IMG/VR virus record: IMGVR_UViG_3300025154_000069
Location: 1 to 64,000 of that record
Length of the DNA stretch: 64,000 bases
Source of the DNA: a virus
Strand: one strand, 5' to 3'
Position numbers and translations under genes: made by a program. The notes beneath the pieces were generated by a model. It worked only from the letters and a program-made list of their open reading frames with translations, was not told the origin of the DNA and ran no database searches. Below, in pieces: positions 25,611 through 35,020 of the stretch (its first letter is position 1; each line of letters begins with the position of its first letter).

Positions 25611-26350
25611 TGAATAAGAACGCATATATAACCAATCTTGACGGCTCGGTGATAATAGACTTTCAATACTCCCCTCATGAGATGGATAGGAGCACGAAGA
25701 GTAATATTAAAACAAGCACGTATACGGGTTCTGTTGATGTTGATCTGTATTGGGTAAGTGGGGAACCTGAATCTGTTCCAATCCCCTTTTTTATAGATCG
25801 GACAAAGGAGAGTATGCCGTATAAAGGTGGAACTCAGGCGGAGGTAAAACCAAAAACATTGGATTGGCTTAGACCTGTTTATGATAATAGTGCTTTGGCT
25901 CAGATAATCCGAGGGATGGTAAAGAGTAAAACACCTTCCGAGAAAATACCTACAAGTGAGTACAATGCTACCCCCCACTTCAAGCAAAACAGGGATAGTG
26001 TTCTTTATGACATAGAAGTATTTGAATCTTTTTTGCGCCCGGAGGGATATAAACAGGTTCCTGCATCGGTTGTCGTGCAGTCTTATGAGTTCAGAAATAA
26101 TACTCCTGACAATAATGCAGTTAGATTTGTGCCTCCACAAATGATTAGATTCTTTTATTCGGGGCTGTGGGTAGAGGGGTATCTTGAAAATATCGACTAT
26201 AAGTATTCTATTTTCATGTCCGGGAAACCTCAGAGGGTAGAGGGTACTTTAACAATAGCAGCACATAAGAAAGGAACTTTTGAGTATGTCAATACGGTTG
26301 ACCCGGCACAAGCAGAGCTTAATAACTATGTAAATGAAGTCAGCATATGA
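25610..26350 (+). CDS. Baseplate tube-initiator-like protein
   Basis: 246 residues. The opening LDGSVIIDFQYSPHEMDRS fits the P-x-x-L-x-F-x-Y-S/N-P start of tube-initiator or CIS-tube-type proteins found between tape measure and LysM/gp53 genes in contractile systems. C-terminal half is beta-rich (IDYKYSIFMSGKPQRVEGTLTIAA). Shares an ATGA with the next gene. Assigned from motif and order, not from a full match. Confidence 0.55.
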   Translation: MNKNAYITNLDGSVIIDFQYSPHEMDRSTKSNIKTSTYTGSVDVDLYWVSGEPESVPIPFFIDRTKESMPYKGGTQAEVKPKTLDWLRPVYDNSALAQIIRGMVKSKTPSEKIPTSEYNATPHFKQNRDSVLYDIEVFESFLRPEGYKQVPASVVVQSYEFRNNTPDNNAVRFVPPQMIRFFYSGLWVEGYLENIDYKYSIFMSGKPQRVEGTLTIAAHKKGTFEYVNTVDPAQAELNNYVNEVSI

Positions 26351-26640
26351 ACCGAGACTATTTTAAAAATAAGGTAAATACGATAACAACAGGATTATCG
26401 GGGGGAAGGAGTCATTTCTCTACCCGCCCCAAATTTATAACCAAGCTCGATAGTGAGTATGCTTGTGCTCATGGAGACACCTACTATGGGTTGGCAGATA
26501 AAACTTTGGGGTCGGATAAGTTATGGAATATTTTGGCAGACATAAATTTACCCTGTTACCCTACGGAGTTGGTATCAGAAATGAAAATCAATTTACCTTT
26601 GGTTGTTATTGAAAACGAAACGTCAGCAACTATACTATGA
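26347..26640 (+). CDS. LysM / gp53-like baseplate protein
   Basis: 97 residues. Residues 38-80, YACAHGDTYYGLADKTLGSDKLWNILADIN, show the LysM arrangement of a G-D-T-L/Y strand, two helices and the W-x-x-L-x-x-x-N end, followed by a proline-containing strand. In contractile tails such small LysM proteins (gp53 or gpX-like) glue the hub to the wedges. Overlaps both neighbours by 4 bases. Confidence 0.7.
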   Translation: MNRDYFKNKVNTITTGLSGGRSHFSTRPKFITKLDSEYACAHGDTYYGLADKTLGSDKLWNILADINLPCYPTELVSEMKINLPLVVIENETSATIL

Positions 26641-28073
26641 TTCTAACGCAGTATTATAAGGTTTATATTCAAGATGTAGATGTCACCAAAGATGTTGACG
26701 GCATAAAGATAATGGAAGAGGATGGGCTGTTTACCACCGCTACCGTTACTTTTAGGAATGGGTATCTTTGGATGGAAACTATCGGGAAAGGAAACACGGT
26801 TAAGGTGTTCGGAGGAACTACTTCATTAAACGCTGTTCTTCAATTTTCCGGGTATGTGAACATAATAAACCCCGACTTTCAATCTGATGGTGAGGTTACG
26901 TTGACTGTTGAATGCTTTACCTATGGTCATATTGAAACAGGAATACAGAAGAAAAGCACTTTATACCCTTCGGAGAGTAACGAGGAAGAGTGGGCTAAAA
27001 GCAGTCCTTTACGCTATAGTTACATAATAGAACAAATAGCAAAAGATAGTGGGTATGAAATAGGCAGGTTCTCGGTTGCTAAGGGTAAGGACAAAAAAGC
27101 TACTTTCAAAGCCCCGATTTCACAAAAAGACAAAACAACGTGGAAGCTGTTGAATGACTTGGCAGCAGATATTGATTGTGTTATTTGGGAAGAGTTTCGG
27201 GATGGTAAGTCTATCCTTAACTGCGTTGATGAAGAAGGAGCCGTGAACACGATCAGCAAAAAATCTTTTTACTTTGTGGCCAGAGCAGGTAGTAAATTCT
27301 CGGTTGATAGTGCAGATAACACTATGATAAGACTTATAAGTGCTAATTTGAACTTAGATACTAACAGGGGAAAGGCGCACCAAAGGTTAGATACTAAGAC
27401 CAACCCGGCAACGGGGGAAGAGGAGGTAAAAACAGATACTTATGATGCTGTTACCGATAAATGGACTGAGTGGGTGTTCAAGGAAGAGCTATTGGCCAAG
27501 GAGTCGGAAGAAACAAAGGACAGGGTTTTTGAAATTGTTACTTCTTCAAGGGATAAGCTCGAAAAGTGGGAGACCATTCAGAAGTATTTTATTAAGTCGG
27601 ATAAGGTGGAAAAGGAATCTCAGAACCCACTACCAGAAGAATTTACTGTTACCGAGTCAAGCAAGAACTTCTCTAAGGATAAACAGTATACAACAACCGA
27701 TGCACTCAACAATGTTCCCCCCGAAGATCAGTCTGAACTGTTGAAACGGGCTACAAACGGGGAATTGACGGATGAAGATTTTGCTCTGTATTTTAAAGAG
27801 TCAGACAGACCAGATGATGTTGTTTCTGAGTCAAACAATGATGTTACCTCTGGTAACGCCAACCAAGGAGGAACCGACAAGAAGAAAAAGAAAACACGGA
27901 GAGATGAAGGGTTTAGTATTTCTGCACAGATAAACGGAGTGATGGATATTAAGACAAAGATGAGCTATCTTGTTCAAGGCTTAGGCAAATACTCAGCTAC
28001 ATATTATCTGTATAAAATTGAAAAGAATTTCGGGGAAGATGGATTTATGATGAATTTAACATTTACGAAGTGA
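26637..28073 (+). CDS. Baseplate hub protein, gp27/gpD-like
   Basis: 478 residues. The N-terminal third is beta-rich with the VKVFGG and LQFSGYV strands of VgrG/gp27-type tube-like hub domains; YIIEQIAKDSGYEIG and WKLLNDLAADIDCVIWEE match the typical internal helices. A long charged, probably disordered segment (about 260-430) precedes the C-terminal strand block KYSATYYLYKIEKNFGEDG. Forms the trimeric hub that adapts tube to spike. Neighbours are the LysM and spike genes. Confidence 0.72.
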   Translation: MILTQYYKVYIQDVDVTKDVDGIKIMEEDGLFTTATVTFRNGYLWMETIGKGNTVKVFGGTTSLNAVLQFSGYVNIINPDFQSDGEVTLTVECFTYGHIETGIQKKSTLYPSESNEEEWAKSSPLRYSYIIEQIAKDSGYEIGRFSVAKGKDKKATFKAPISQKDKTTWKLLNDLAADIDCVIWEEFRDGKSILNCVDEEGAVNTISKKSFYFVARAGSKFSVDSADNTMIRLISANLNLDTNRGKAHQRLDTKTNPATGEEEVKTDTYDAVTDKWTEWVFKEELLAKESEETKDRVFEIVTSSRDKLEKWETIQKYFIKSDKVEKESQNPLPEEFTVTESSKNFSKDKQYTTTDALNNVPPEDQSELLKRATNGELTDEDFALYFKESDRPDDVVSESNNDVTSGNANQGGTDKKKKKTRRDEGFSISAQINGVMDIKTKMSYLVQGLGKYSATYYLYKIEKNFGEDGFMMNLTFTK

Positions 28074-28765
28074 ACGATTTAATTGACAGCATACTCGATT
28101 TTACAAAGGGTGATAAGCTCTCAGGTGTTTATCTTGCAAAGCCTACAGGTAAGGTTTTGGCTGATGATAAAACCTTCATACAGATAAGCTATGGTGGTAC
28201 ACTTCAATATGCAAAACCCTCTATGCCTTTCGGTTGGTTTTTTATTCCTACCGAGGAGTGGTTAGAGAAGCATAAAACAACGATCGGGATATGGATAATC
28301 TTTGAACATGGTAATCCACGCTACCCCGTTTGGTTAGGTATTGCCCCTCTGGATGAAAAAATTCCGGGAGGTAATTATCCGAATATAGCTGAATTTAAGA
28401 CAGAGACCTTTACTCAGGTGTTTGATGATGTAGATTCTATCTACTCTTTAAAGCATGACGATAATTTTTTGTTTATTTTAGCTAAAAATTATATATCTTT
28501 GCTTAATAAAGATGAGTACGGGCTGCACATAACAAAAAACAAGGTACAGCTTGGTAAAAAGAGCGAAACAAAGACGGAAGCGGTGAGGTTTGATAAGTTG
28601 AAAGAGGTTATCGAGGATATTTTGGAATTGGTGGTTAAGATGCTTACAATATCCCCTATGGGTAATAACAGCACAGGAGAAATAGACCCTGCAACGGTTT
28701 CAAGAAAAGCAGCGATTATACAAAAATTAAACAGTATAAAGAGTAATTCAGTAGAATTAGATTAA
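28070..28765 (+). CDS. Baseplate spike OB-fold protein, gp5/gpV-like
   Basis: 231 residues, starting with GTG that overlaps the hub stop (GTGA). The first 110 residues (GKVLADDKTFIQISY, GWFFIPTEEW, IGIWIIFEHGNPRYPVWLGIA) match the OB-fold of gp5 and gpV spike proteins, where the phrase on gas-like 'size of gap between G and NP' ends with a Y-P-V-W-x-G strand. A short beta segment and a helical end follow; no lysozyme domain and no long triple-helix repeat are present, so the membrane-piercing tip may be another protein. Confidence 0.7.
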   Translation: MNDLIDSILDFTKGDKLSGVYLAKPTGKVLADDKTFIQISYGGTLQYAKPSMPFGWFFIPTEEWLEKHKTTIGIWIIFEHGNPRYPVWLGIAPLDEKIPGGNYPNIAEFKTETFTQVFDDVDSIYSLKHDDNFLFILAKNYISLLNKDEYGLHITKNKVQLGKKSETKTEAVRFDKLKEVIEDILELVVKMLTISPMGNNSTGEIDPATVSRKAAIIQKLNSIKSNSVELD

Positions 28766-29223
28766 TGGCATTATCAAAATCCATATTAAAGCAAGAGTTA
28801 TCAAAATTAATGGATAACACACACCCCCAATTTCTCGGGTTCTCTTCTAATATTTCTATTATAGGAGATCGGTGGGCTAATGTGGTTAAGGTTTATTCAT
28901 CTACTATAGTTCCCCCCTCTGCTACTTTAGAAACGGCAAAGAGTGGGTTCTATACTACTATGCTTAATATGGATTTGGGGATAGGAAGAACGATTTTTCA
29001 AAGTGCATTTTTACAGTTCACACTTTTGTTGGCAGCAGGAATGACACCGGCTTTTATAGGTACGCCTCCACCAACCCCGATAAATTTTTCTTCTCTGTAT
29101 GCTTTACCGCTTGATACAGATATTAATACTAAGATTGAGGTTTTTGCCACAATCATTGATGCATGGTTTAGAACAGGAACGGCTACACCGAGCGGTGGTG
29201 GAAGCCCTATATTATGGAACTAA
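28765..29223 (+). CDS. Baseplate-region hypothetical protein, 152 aa
   Basis: Moderately hydrophobic, with MLNMDLGIGRTIFQSAFLQFTLLLAAGM in the middle and a P/T/G-rich end. Family not recognised with certainty. Proteins of this size and composition are often encoded between spike and gp25-like genes in contractile tails of Bacteroidota phages; a baseplate part is likely. Confidence 0.5.
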   Translation: MALSKSILKQELSKLMDNTHPQFLGFSSNISIIGDRWANVVKVYSSTIVPPSATLETAKSGFYTTMLNMDLGIGRTIFQSAFLQFTLLLAAGMTPAFIGTPPPTPINFSSLYALPLDTDINTKIEVFATIIDAWFRTGTATPSGGGSPILWN

Positions 29224-29606
29224 TGATAATAAAGACAGGGTTGACATATGACTTCACACTAACAAATGGTAAATTCACGATGAAAACCGGGAAGGATAAG
29301 GTGGATGCGGATATGAAGATGCTCTACATGTTCTTTGGTTGGTTCCGAATTTTCCTTCAAGACTATTGTGTAAATATTTATTTTTTCTTCAATAAGCATA
29401 ACAGCTTTATTTATCGGTATGCCGACATAATGAAGTTAGAAATAACGAGGGCGGTGGATAAGTATCTTACTTTTGTAAGGCTTGAAAAGGTTAATATTTT
29501 TAAAGAGGTGGCGAATAAAAAAGAATTGACATTTGATACAACGTATACATACACGTTAAATACAACGGTGGATAAGAATAGGGTAGTATTTAAAAAAATA
29601 ATTTAA
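29214..29606 (+). CDS. Probable gp25-like baseplate wedge protein
   Basis: 130 residues. Positioned between spike and J-like genes, where gp25/W-like wedge proteins lie. The start LTYDFTLTNGKFTMKTGKDKVDADMKMLYMFF resembles gp25's initial strand and the helix that leads to the turn. The conserved EPR triad of gp25 is not seen, so the assignment relies mainly on position and size. Confidence 0.4.
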   Translation: MELMIIKTGLTYDFTLTNGKFTMKTGKDKVDADMKMLYMFFGWFRIFLQDYCVNIYFFFNKHNSFIYRYADIMKLEITRAVDKYLTFVRLEKVNIFKEVANKKELTFDTTYTYTLNTTVDKNRVVFKKII

Positions 29607-29612
29607 GAAATC

Positions 29613-29966
29613 ATGGCACAGGTAAAAGAATACACAAGAAGGACAAAAAAGGGTAAAATAATTACCGTAAGGTCACACAGCAGAGCTGGTGGTGGAAAGA
29701 GTGGTGGAAAGAGTGGAAGTGGCAGTAAAAAACCAAGTACCTTTGCTAAAAGGAGAGCATTTATAGATACTAAGGGTTCTGGCGGTTTTGAGCGCTCAAG
29801 CTATCAAGGACAGGGGATAAACAAAATGAAGAAGGGTGGGTTTGGTAAAATTAGAAGCTCTAAAAATGTTGGTGCAAGGGAACTTTTATACCAATACCCA
29901 AAAAGCACAAAAAAAACAAAGCAACTTATGAGAACCAATTTAGTTAGGGCAGAATTGAGGGGCTAA
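29613..29966 (+). CDS. Basic small protein with TRR-T-K-K-G-K start, copy 1
   Basis: 117 residues, very rich in K, R, G and S. Its first 15 residues (MAQVKEYTRRTKKGK) are identical to those of the protein at 30248. The V-x-x-Y/H-T-R-R/K-x-K-x-G-K motif followed by a second H-S-R is widespread in short phage proteins and is thought to bind nucleic acid; that role is not proven. It sits within the baseplate genes. Confidence 0.6.
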   Translation: MAQVKEYTRRTKKGKIITVRSHSRAGGGKSGGKSGSGSKKPSTFAKRRAFIDTKGSGGFERSSYQGQGINKMKKGGFGKIRSSKNVGARELLYQYPKSTKKTKQLMRTNLVRAELRG

Positions 29967-29978
29967 TAAAAAGTAAAA

Positions 29979-30248
29979 ATGCAAAGAGTTAATCCACACA
30001 CAAGAAAAAATACTTTTGTAAGAGGCTATGAAAGAAAGAAACTTACTAAAACGGGGAAGAGTATGGTGGATAGTAAGGTTCATAAGGTGATGCATGAGTT
30101 CAAGTATAAAACTTTGCATTCTTATGGAGGAAGGGGGAAAGTAGGAAAGTTGGTTACAGAAAGACCCCAAGCAATAGCAATAGCATTGAGTGAGGCAAGT
30201 AGGATTAAAGGATTGAATAAGTTTGTTTCAAAGAAATTTAAACGATAA
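29979..30248 (+). CDS. Small basic protein with VMHEFK / ERPQAIAIALSEA motif
   Basis: 89 residues. KVMHEFKYKTLHSYGGRGKVGKLV followed by ERPQAIAIALSEASR is the motif of a small protein family (DUF6496-like) common in phages and bacteria and without known function. It is flanked by the two paralogous basic proteins, all three on one transcript. Its stop overlaps the next ATG by one base. Confidence 0.65.
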   Translation: MQRVNPHTRKNTFVRGYERKKLTKTGKSMVDSKVHKVMHEFKYKTLHSYGGRGKVGKLVTERPQAIAIALSEASRIKGLNKFVSKKFKR

Positions 30249-30433
30249 TGGCACAGGTAAAGGAGTATACCCGTAGAACCAAAAAGGGTAAAACGTGCAG
30301 AGTTGCTTCTCACAACAGAGCATCCGGAGGTAAGATGAAAAATGTTCGGGCAGGTGCAGGTCATACTTTTACACGCCCCAAGATTTCTTATACCCAATCC
30401 GGAAGAGGTTTATTTATGAGCAATAACCGATAA
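30248..30433 (+). CDS. Basic small protein with TRR-T-K-K-G-K start, copy 2
   Basis: 61 residues. Same first 15 residues as the protein at 29613, then diverging (TCRVASHNRASGGKMKN). Probably the core unit, with the 29613 gene a longer duplicate. Function unknown; nucleic-acid binding is suggested by charge. Confidence 0.6.
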   Translation: MAQVKEYTRRTKKGKTCRVASHNRASGGKMKNVRAGAGHTFTRPKISYTQSGRGLFMSNNR

Positions 30434-30434
30434 A

Positions 30435-31943
30435 ATGACTAAGCAAGAAATTATAAATGTTTTCTACACTTATGACGAGGCTACACTTCAAAAGCTGTAT
30501 ATCCTTGCCGAGTGTAATCTTGTTCCACAACAAGACAGTCTTTTAGCGGTTGACTTCGCTACTATTATTGATTCGGTTTTTAAGACGGGTGGGTTAGCTG
30601 ATACCTACTACCCGGAATGGACTGACCGAAGTAGTGGTGACTTTGGAAGATTTCTTGTCGAACTTTTTGCAGTTCTTTCAGACAAGAATTTTTTCTATAT
30701 AAACCACTTTAGCCGTGAGGCACACGCAAGCACGGCTGAACTGTTCAGAAGTTTGTTACAGTTCGCCATAAGCAACAACATTTCGGTGTCAATGAATGAT
30801 GCTGCCGAGTTTACTTCTTCTATTGTTTTTGAGAATGGTGCTGAATACACCTATCCGAGGGGTTCGATAGTTTTAGGCTTGACTAATATTACAGGTCGTA
30901 ATTTCTCCAATAAGACAGCATTCACACTTGCTGCAAATAGCAGTTTACCTGAGCCGGCAAACAATATTGGTTTCATACATGGGGAACTCGAAGAAATAAC
31001 CGGGGCGTTTAATGGCAGGTCAATAATCTTGATAAAGGAAAGCATAATAGCCGACACGGTTGAGTTGGTTGTTGGTTCCGACACTTACACAAGAGTTGAT
31101 TCTTTCTCGGATGGAACGATCACAACCAAACACTTCAAGGTGTTTATAAACTCGTCAGGACAGGCCGAAATAATGTTTGCTGAGGCAGGCTATGGGGTAA
31201 CACCAGAGATAAACGCTACTTACACGGTTTCGTTTTTTGTCGGTGGTGGAACTACAGGGAACTTGTCTGCAAGTGTTCTCAATAAGGTTGTTTCTTGCCC
31301 GGGTAGGCAAATTTTAACCTTCACACAGCCCGAAGCAACAGGGGGTACAGATTTGATGGAGCTTGAAGATTTGAGACATTATGTGATAAATAAGCAAAAG
31401 AATAATGACAGGATGGTTACTAATCCCGATGTAGAGGATATAGTATCAGAACTCGACTTCGTAAAGAGGGTTAAAAGCCAGAATGTTTCCAACTATATTT
31501 TTATCTACGTTGTTACAACAGCAGGAACCTCTTTATCCCCATCACAAGTTACTGCAATAGAAACCCACATATCCGACAAGATATTGATGGGTTACTCTGC
31601 TCTTATCTCTGACCCGCCCTCGGTTCAGATTTATATGGAGGTTGAAATTTATGTTTTACCTTCGATACAATCTGCAAGTGCCGAAGCTCTGGCCGATGAA
31701 ATAATTAAGAATTACTTAATGGCAAATAGAAACGGGGAGTTTGGTGAAGGTGTTAAAAGGGGTAAGTTAGGAACCCTTTTATTGTCTGGAATAGTGAACT
31801 CTCAGAATGTTGTTTTTACAGCCTTGAATGAAGGAACAACTTTATCGGGTAGTCCTAATGATATTTCTGTAGAGCCTAATGAGGTTATTGATTACACAAA
31901 TTCGGCTATAATAATATCGGTAATAGGAGGTGAAAGTGCTTAG
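30435..31943 (+). CDS. Baseplate J-like / gp6-like wedge protein
   Basis: 502 residues. YPEWTDRSSGDFGRFLVELFAVLSD and HASTAELFRSLLQFA near the N-terminus, LEDLRHYVINKQKNNDRMVTNPDVEDIV in the middle and the VQIYMEVEIYVLPSIQ strand near the end are the typical features of P2 gpJ / T4 gp6 proteins. These form the ring of wedges around the hub and trigger sheath contraction. The length is normal. Overlaps the I-like gene. Confidence 0.85.
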   Translation: MTKQEIINVFYTYDEATLQKLYILAECNLVPQQDSLLAVDFATIIDSVFKTGGLADTYYPEWTDRSSGDFGRFLVELFAVLSDKNFFYINHFSREAHASTAELFRSLLQFAISNNISVSMNDAAEFTSSIVFENGAEYTYPRGSIVLGLTNITGRNFSNKTAFTLAANSSLPEPANNIGFIHGELEEITGAFNGRSIILIKESIIADTVELVVGSDTYTRVDSFSDGTITTKHFKVFINSSGQAEIMFAEAGYGVTPEINATYTVSFFVGGGTTGNLSASVLNKVVSCPGRQILTFTQPEATGGTDLMELEDLRHYVINKQKNNDRMVTNPDVEDIVSELDFVKRVKSQNVSNYIFIYVVTTAGTSLSPSQVTAIETHISDKILMGYSALISDPPSVQIYMEVEIYVLPSIQSASAEALADEIIKNYLMANRNGEFGEGVKRGKLGTLLLSGIVNSQNVVFTALNEGTTLSGSPNDISVEPNEVIDYTNSAIIISVIGGESA

Positions 31944-32673
31944 TTTATCCCAACATATCCCGCCCGGAATACTTGAAAGCCCATATGCTAAAGAACTGAT
32001 AAAATTTTTATCAGTTCTTGAGAGTATAGCTGACGTGGAGATCGAGCAGATACAAGAATATGTAAAATCCTTTAATATTATTACAGCGAGTTTGGAGAAA
32101 ACGAGGGTGTTTGTTGATGATTTTGATGGTGAATATTTATTATCAACATCTAAGAAAGTCTTAGAGACTTTATTTAATAATAAAAAGAAATTCTATAGCA
32201 CACGAGGTACAGAAACTACTCTTATAGATATTCTTGAGTGTTATTTACAGCAATACTCTGGTACGGTTGATTCTTTAACTTACAATATCGGTTATCCGCT
32301 AATACATTTTTCTTCTTTAGACTCAGGCATACTCCCAGAAGGTCAGGATTTAGCGGATGAACTTGGGGGTGCTATGACTCCTACTAAGCTTATTCCTACA
32401 CTCCTTGATGGTTCTTGGTCTAACTATTATAAAACAATAGTTATTGAGCTGTCTGGTGCATCATTTTCGGATTCTTTTTTAAATTTATTGAAATTAGTTA
32501 TATATTTGTTTACTCCATTCTTGGAAGAGTACACTAATATATTTTTACTAATAGCTAACTCTTACACGGTTGAGGATGGTGGAGAAGATTCAGAGCTTTT
32601 AAGCTATCAAGCTGTTGGTGATGGTGGTTTAAACGAAATATTAATTAACAGTAATATTGTTCAAAATGGCTGA
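31936..32673 (+). CDS. Tail protein I-like / gp7-like baseplate wedge protein
   Basis: Starts at GTG 31936, five bases after the AGGAGGT at 31925-31931; an in-frame GTG at 31930 lies inside that site. 246 residues. STRGTETTLIDILECYLQQY and LLKLVIYLFTPFLEEYTNIF match the helical core of gpI-like wedge proteins. It follows the J-like gene, as in P2-type tails. The end overlaps the next gene by 8 bases. Confidence 0.65.
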   Translation: MLSLSQHIPPGILESPYAKELIKFLSVLESIADVEIEQIQEYVKSFNIITASLEKTRVFVDDFDGEYLLSTSKKVLETLFNNKKKFYSTRGTETTLIDILECYLQQYSGTVDSLTYNIGYPLIHFSSLDSGILPEGQDLADELGGAMTPTKLIPTLLDGSWSNYYKTIVIELSGASFSDSFLNLLKLVIYLFTPFLEEYTNIFLLIANSYTVEDGGEDSELLSYQAVGDGGLNEILINSNIVQNG

Positions 32674-34582
32674 TATAACTATAGAAAATAAACGAAGGAG
32701 AGTAAAAAGACTTACAACGGCAGGGCAAGTTCCTACTGTTCCTGCATCCGATAACCACACAGACGGCACTTGGTTGGTTACTGACTTGTACGAAGGTGAG
32801 TGGTGTCTAAACACAGTTGATAATATTTTGTATTCTCGGTCAGGAAGCAGCATAATAAAGGTGCAGCCTACCCCATACCCAGAGTATTCTACTATCGAGA
32901 GAGATGCACTAACAGGGGTTGCAAATAATTTTCTAATTTTAAACACAGATACAAATACAGTTCAGATGTATCTTGGTGGTGCTTGGTATGACCTCACAGA
33001 AGAACCGCAAGGAGGTGTGATTCCAGACACTCTTGAATTTTGGGATGATTCACAAGTAGACGGAACCAATCTATACTTAATGATTCCAAGAATTACTCGT
33101 AACCCTAATGATGGAACACTTATAACGTGCTATGGTATATATTCATCACACACAACCTCTACCCAATTTTTTTTCTTGAGAAAATCTGTGGATAATGGTA
33201 AAACATGGACAGGATTGGATGGTACAGGTACACAAACAAAGATTACCACTACAGACTATGGTAGGAATTGGACTGCTATGTTTACAAAAACAGGGCGGTT
33301 ATTGGTGTTTTATCAGTATAGAACATCCCCCGATGTTCCGGCAACAAAATCAAAGATACTTTATACAGATGATTTAGGTACTACGTGGTCTACGCCTTAT
33401 GAAATTGTAAATCCAGACATACCTGACATTATATACCAACCTTATTTTTTTGATAATAAGGCTATATATAATGATGAGGGTAACTTAGTTACTCCGTATT
33501 GGGTTAGAGTTATTGAAACAGGAAGATGTGCCGTTTGTTTGGCAGAGAGCACAGATAATGGTGAAACATGGAATCCAGACTATTCGGTTGCCTTTATAAA
33601 CGATACGGGGGATATGAAAGAGTTCGGTGAGCAGTCTATGGTTGACTGTGGTGATGGAATCTTTATAATGATAGCTCGTTTATCCTCTTATGAGAATCCC
33701 GATGGTGACAATGTTCCGGTTATAATGACCTCTAAGGATTATGGAAGAACTTGGGCTAATGGTACGGAAACACTTACTCAGACAAACATAAATAACAAAG
33801 AGCATTTGAGTGGGTATGCCTATTTAGAGGGTGTAGGTAAAACAATGGGTACTGTGGTTAATTCATGCTCTGTTTTACCCCAAATGAATATACTCGAAAT
33901 TCAAGGGGAAAAATGGTTGGCAATTAACTATTGGTTAAGATATGACGGAGTTTCTTATCAAGATTGGAAATTGACACTTATTAATTTAAGAGAGTTTCTT
34001 TTGTTAGGTGTAGATTGTATTAAGACAGATTATGAGTACCTTCCATACATGATACACGATTATGCATATAATGGTGGAACATATGTAAATGGAGGGAATG
34101 GGTGTGCAGAGGTAATAAACAATGAGCTTATTTTAGTCACTTATAATCAGGTTACGTCATACACCACAGGTGGGGAGAGTGAGCTATCATATGCATTTGT
34201 ATCTTCATGTATATTGAATAAAATGGTGGATGCATATAGAGCAACAGGTATTAATACCTATAAGACCATTACGTTTAATGCTACTGAATCTATAATGGAT
34301 CATGGTAAATCTAAGGTTGCACAAATAACACTAACGGCTGATGTTACACTATTAAGTATAGATAATATTCCTGACCAAGATGGGGGTGAGATTGTCATTA
34401 TTCAAGATGGAACGGGTGGGTTTGGGATTACCGCTATAGAAAATTCAGAGCTAACCACAAAGTATATTGACGGTAACCCGCCAATTGCCGCAAATATAAA
34501 TGCAGTGGCAAATGCACACTCTGTTGTAAACTATAAAAGAGTTGGGTTATTTTTGTATGTTACTTATGGAAAATTTTCATAA
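32666..34582 (+). CDS. Sialidase-like beta-propeller tail protein
   Basis: 638 residues from the ATG at 32666. Five Asp-box motifs (S/T-x-D-x-G-x-x-W) occur: SVDNGKTW, TTDYGRNW, TDDLGTTW, STDNGETW and SKDYGRTW, marking a six-bladed sialidase/BNR propeller between about residues 120 and 420. LMIPRITRNPNDGTLI fits the Arg-containing first-blade motif of GH33 sialidases, so glycan cleavage, not only binding, is possible. The first 110 residues should attach to the baseplate; the last 100 are a beta-rich end domain. It is the best candidate for depolymerase or receptor-binding protein. Confidence 0.75.
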   Translation: MADITIENKRRRVKRLTTAGQVPTVPASDNHTDGTWLVTDLYEGEWCLNTVDNILYSRSGSSIIKVQPTPYPEYSTIERDALTGVANNFLILNTDTNTVQMYLGGAWYDLTEEPQGGVIPDTLEFWDDSQVDGTNLYLMIPRITRNPNDGTLITCYGIYSSHTTSTQFFFLRKSVDNGKTWTGLDGTGTQTKITTTDYGRNWTAMFTKTGRLLVFYQYRTSPDVPATKSKILYTDDLGTTWSTPYEIVNPDIPDIIYQPYFFDNKAIYNDEGNLVTPYWVRVIETGRCAVCLAESTDNGETWNPDYSVAFINDTGDMKEFGEQSMVDCGDGIFIMIARLSSYENPDGDNVPVIMTSKDYGRTWANGTETLTQTNINNKEHLSGYAYLEGVGKTMGTVVNSCSVLPQMNILEIQGEKWLAINYWLRYDGVSYQDWKLTLINLREFLLLGVDCIKTDYEYLPYMIHDYAYNGGTYVNGGNGCAEVINNELILVTYNQVTSYTTGGESELSYAFVSSCILNKMVDAYRATGINTYKTITFNATESIMDHGKSKVAQITLTADVTLLSIDNIPDQDGGEIVIIQDGTGGFGITAIENSELTTKYIDGNPPIAANINAVANAHSVVNYKRVGLFLYVTYGKFS

Positions 34583-34654
34583 TTGAGTCAATTAAAACAT
34601 ATATAGGTATTAGAATTTTCAGTAATAATGCATTATTTTTAATAGGTGATTTAT

Positions 34655-35020
34655 ATGGCTACTCCCGCAATTTATAACTTTGAGAATTGGTTTAGGGGTG
34701 ATACCTTTGAAGGTTTTACTTTTACTTTGACCGAGGGTGAAACAGAAGAAACCGCTACGCCTATTGATGTGACAGGTGCTTTAATAAAGATGCAGTTTCG
34801 TCTTGGTGACAAAGATGGGGATATAGGTATAGAAATATCAACACTCGATGGAACCATAGAGATAGTTGACGGAGCAGGAGGCATTATCTACATAAAACCC
34901 TTTGATGTTGTGCTTACCCCTGCTGAGTATTTTTATGATTTACAAATTGTTTTCACAGATGATGTAAAGCTTACTCCATTTCAAGGGGTGGTTATAGTTG
35001 ATAATGATACAACGAAATGA
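34655..35020 (+). CDS. BppU-like small baseplate/fibre-attachment protein
   Basis: 121 residues from the ATG at 34655. FRGDTFEGFTFTL, DVTGALIKMQFRLG, GGIIYIKP and AEYFYDLQIVF are the strands of the small beta-sandwich found in BppU N-terminal-like and many fibre-adaptor proteins. It shares an ATGA with the fibre gene, suggesting that it links the fibre to the baseplate. The 72 bases before it are AT-rich. Confidence 0.65.
   Translation: MATPAIYNFENWFRGDTFEGFTFTLTEGETEETATPIDVTGALIKMQFRLGDKDGDIGIEISTLDGTIEIVDGAGGIIYIKPFDVVLTPAEYFYDLQIVFTDDVKLTPFQGVVIVDNDTTK

Noticed and set aside
25295-26140. 281-residue minus-strand frame
   Set aside because: Shadow of the tape measure and baseplate genes; composition not protein-like.
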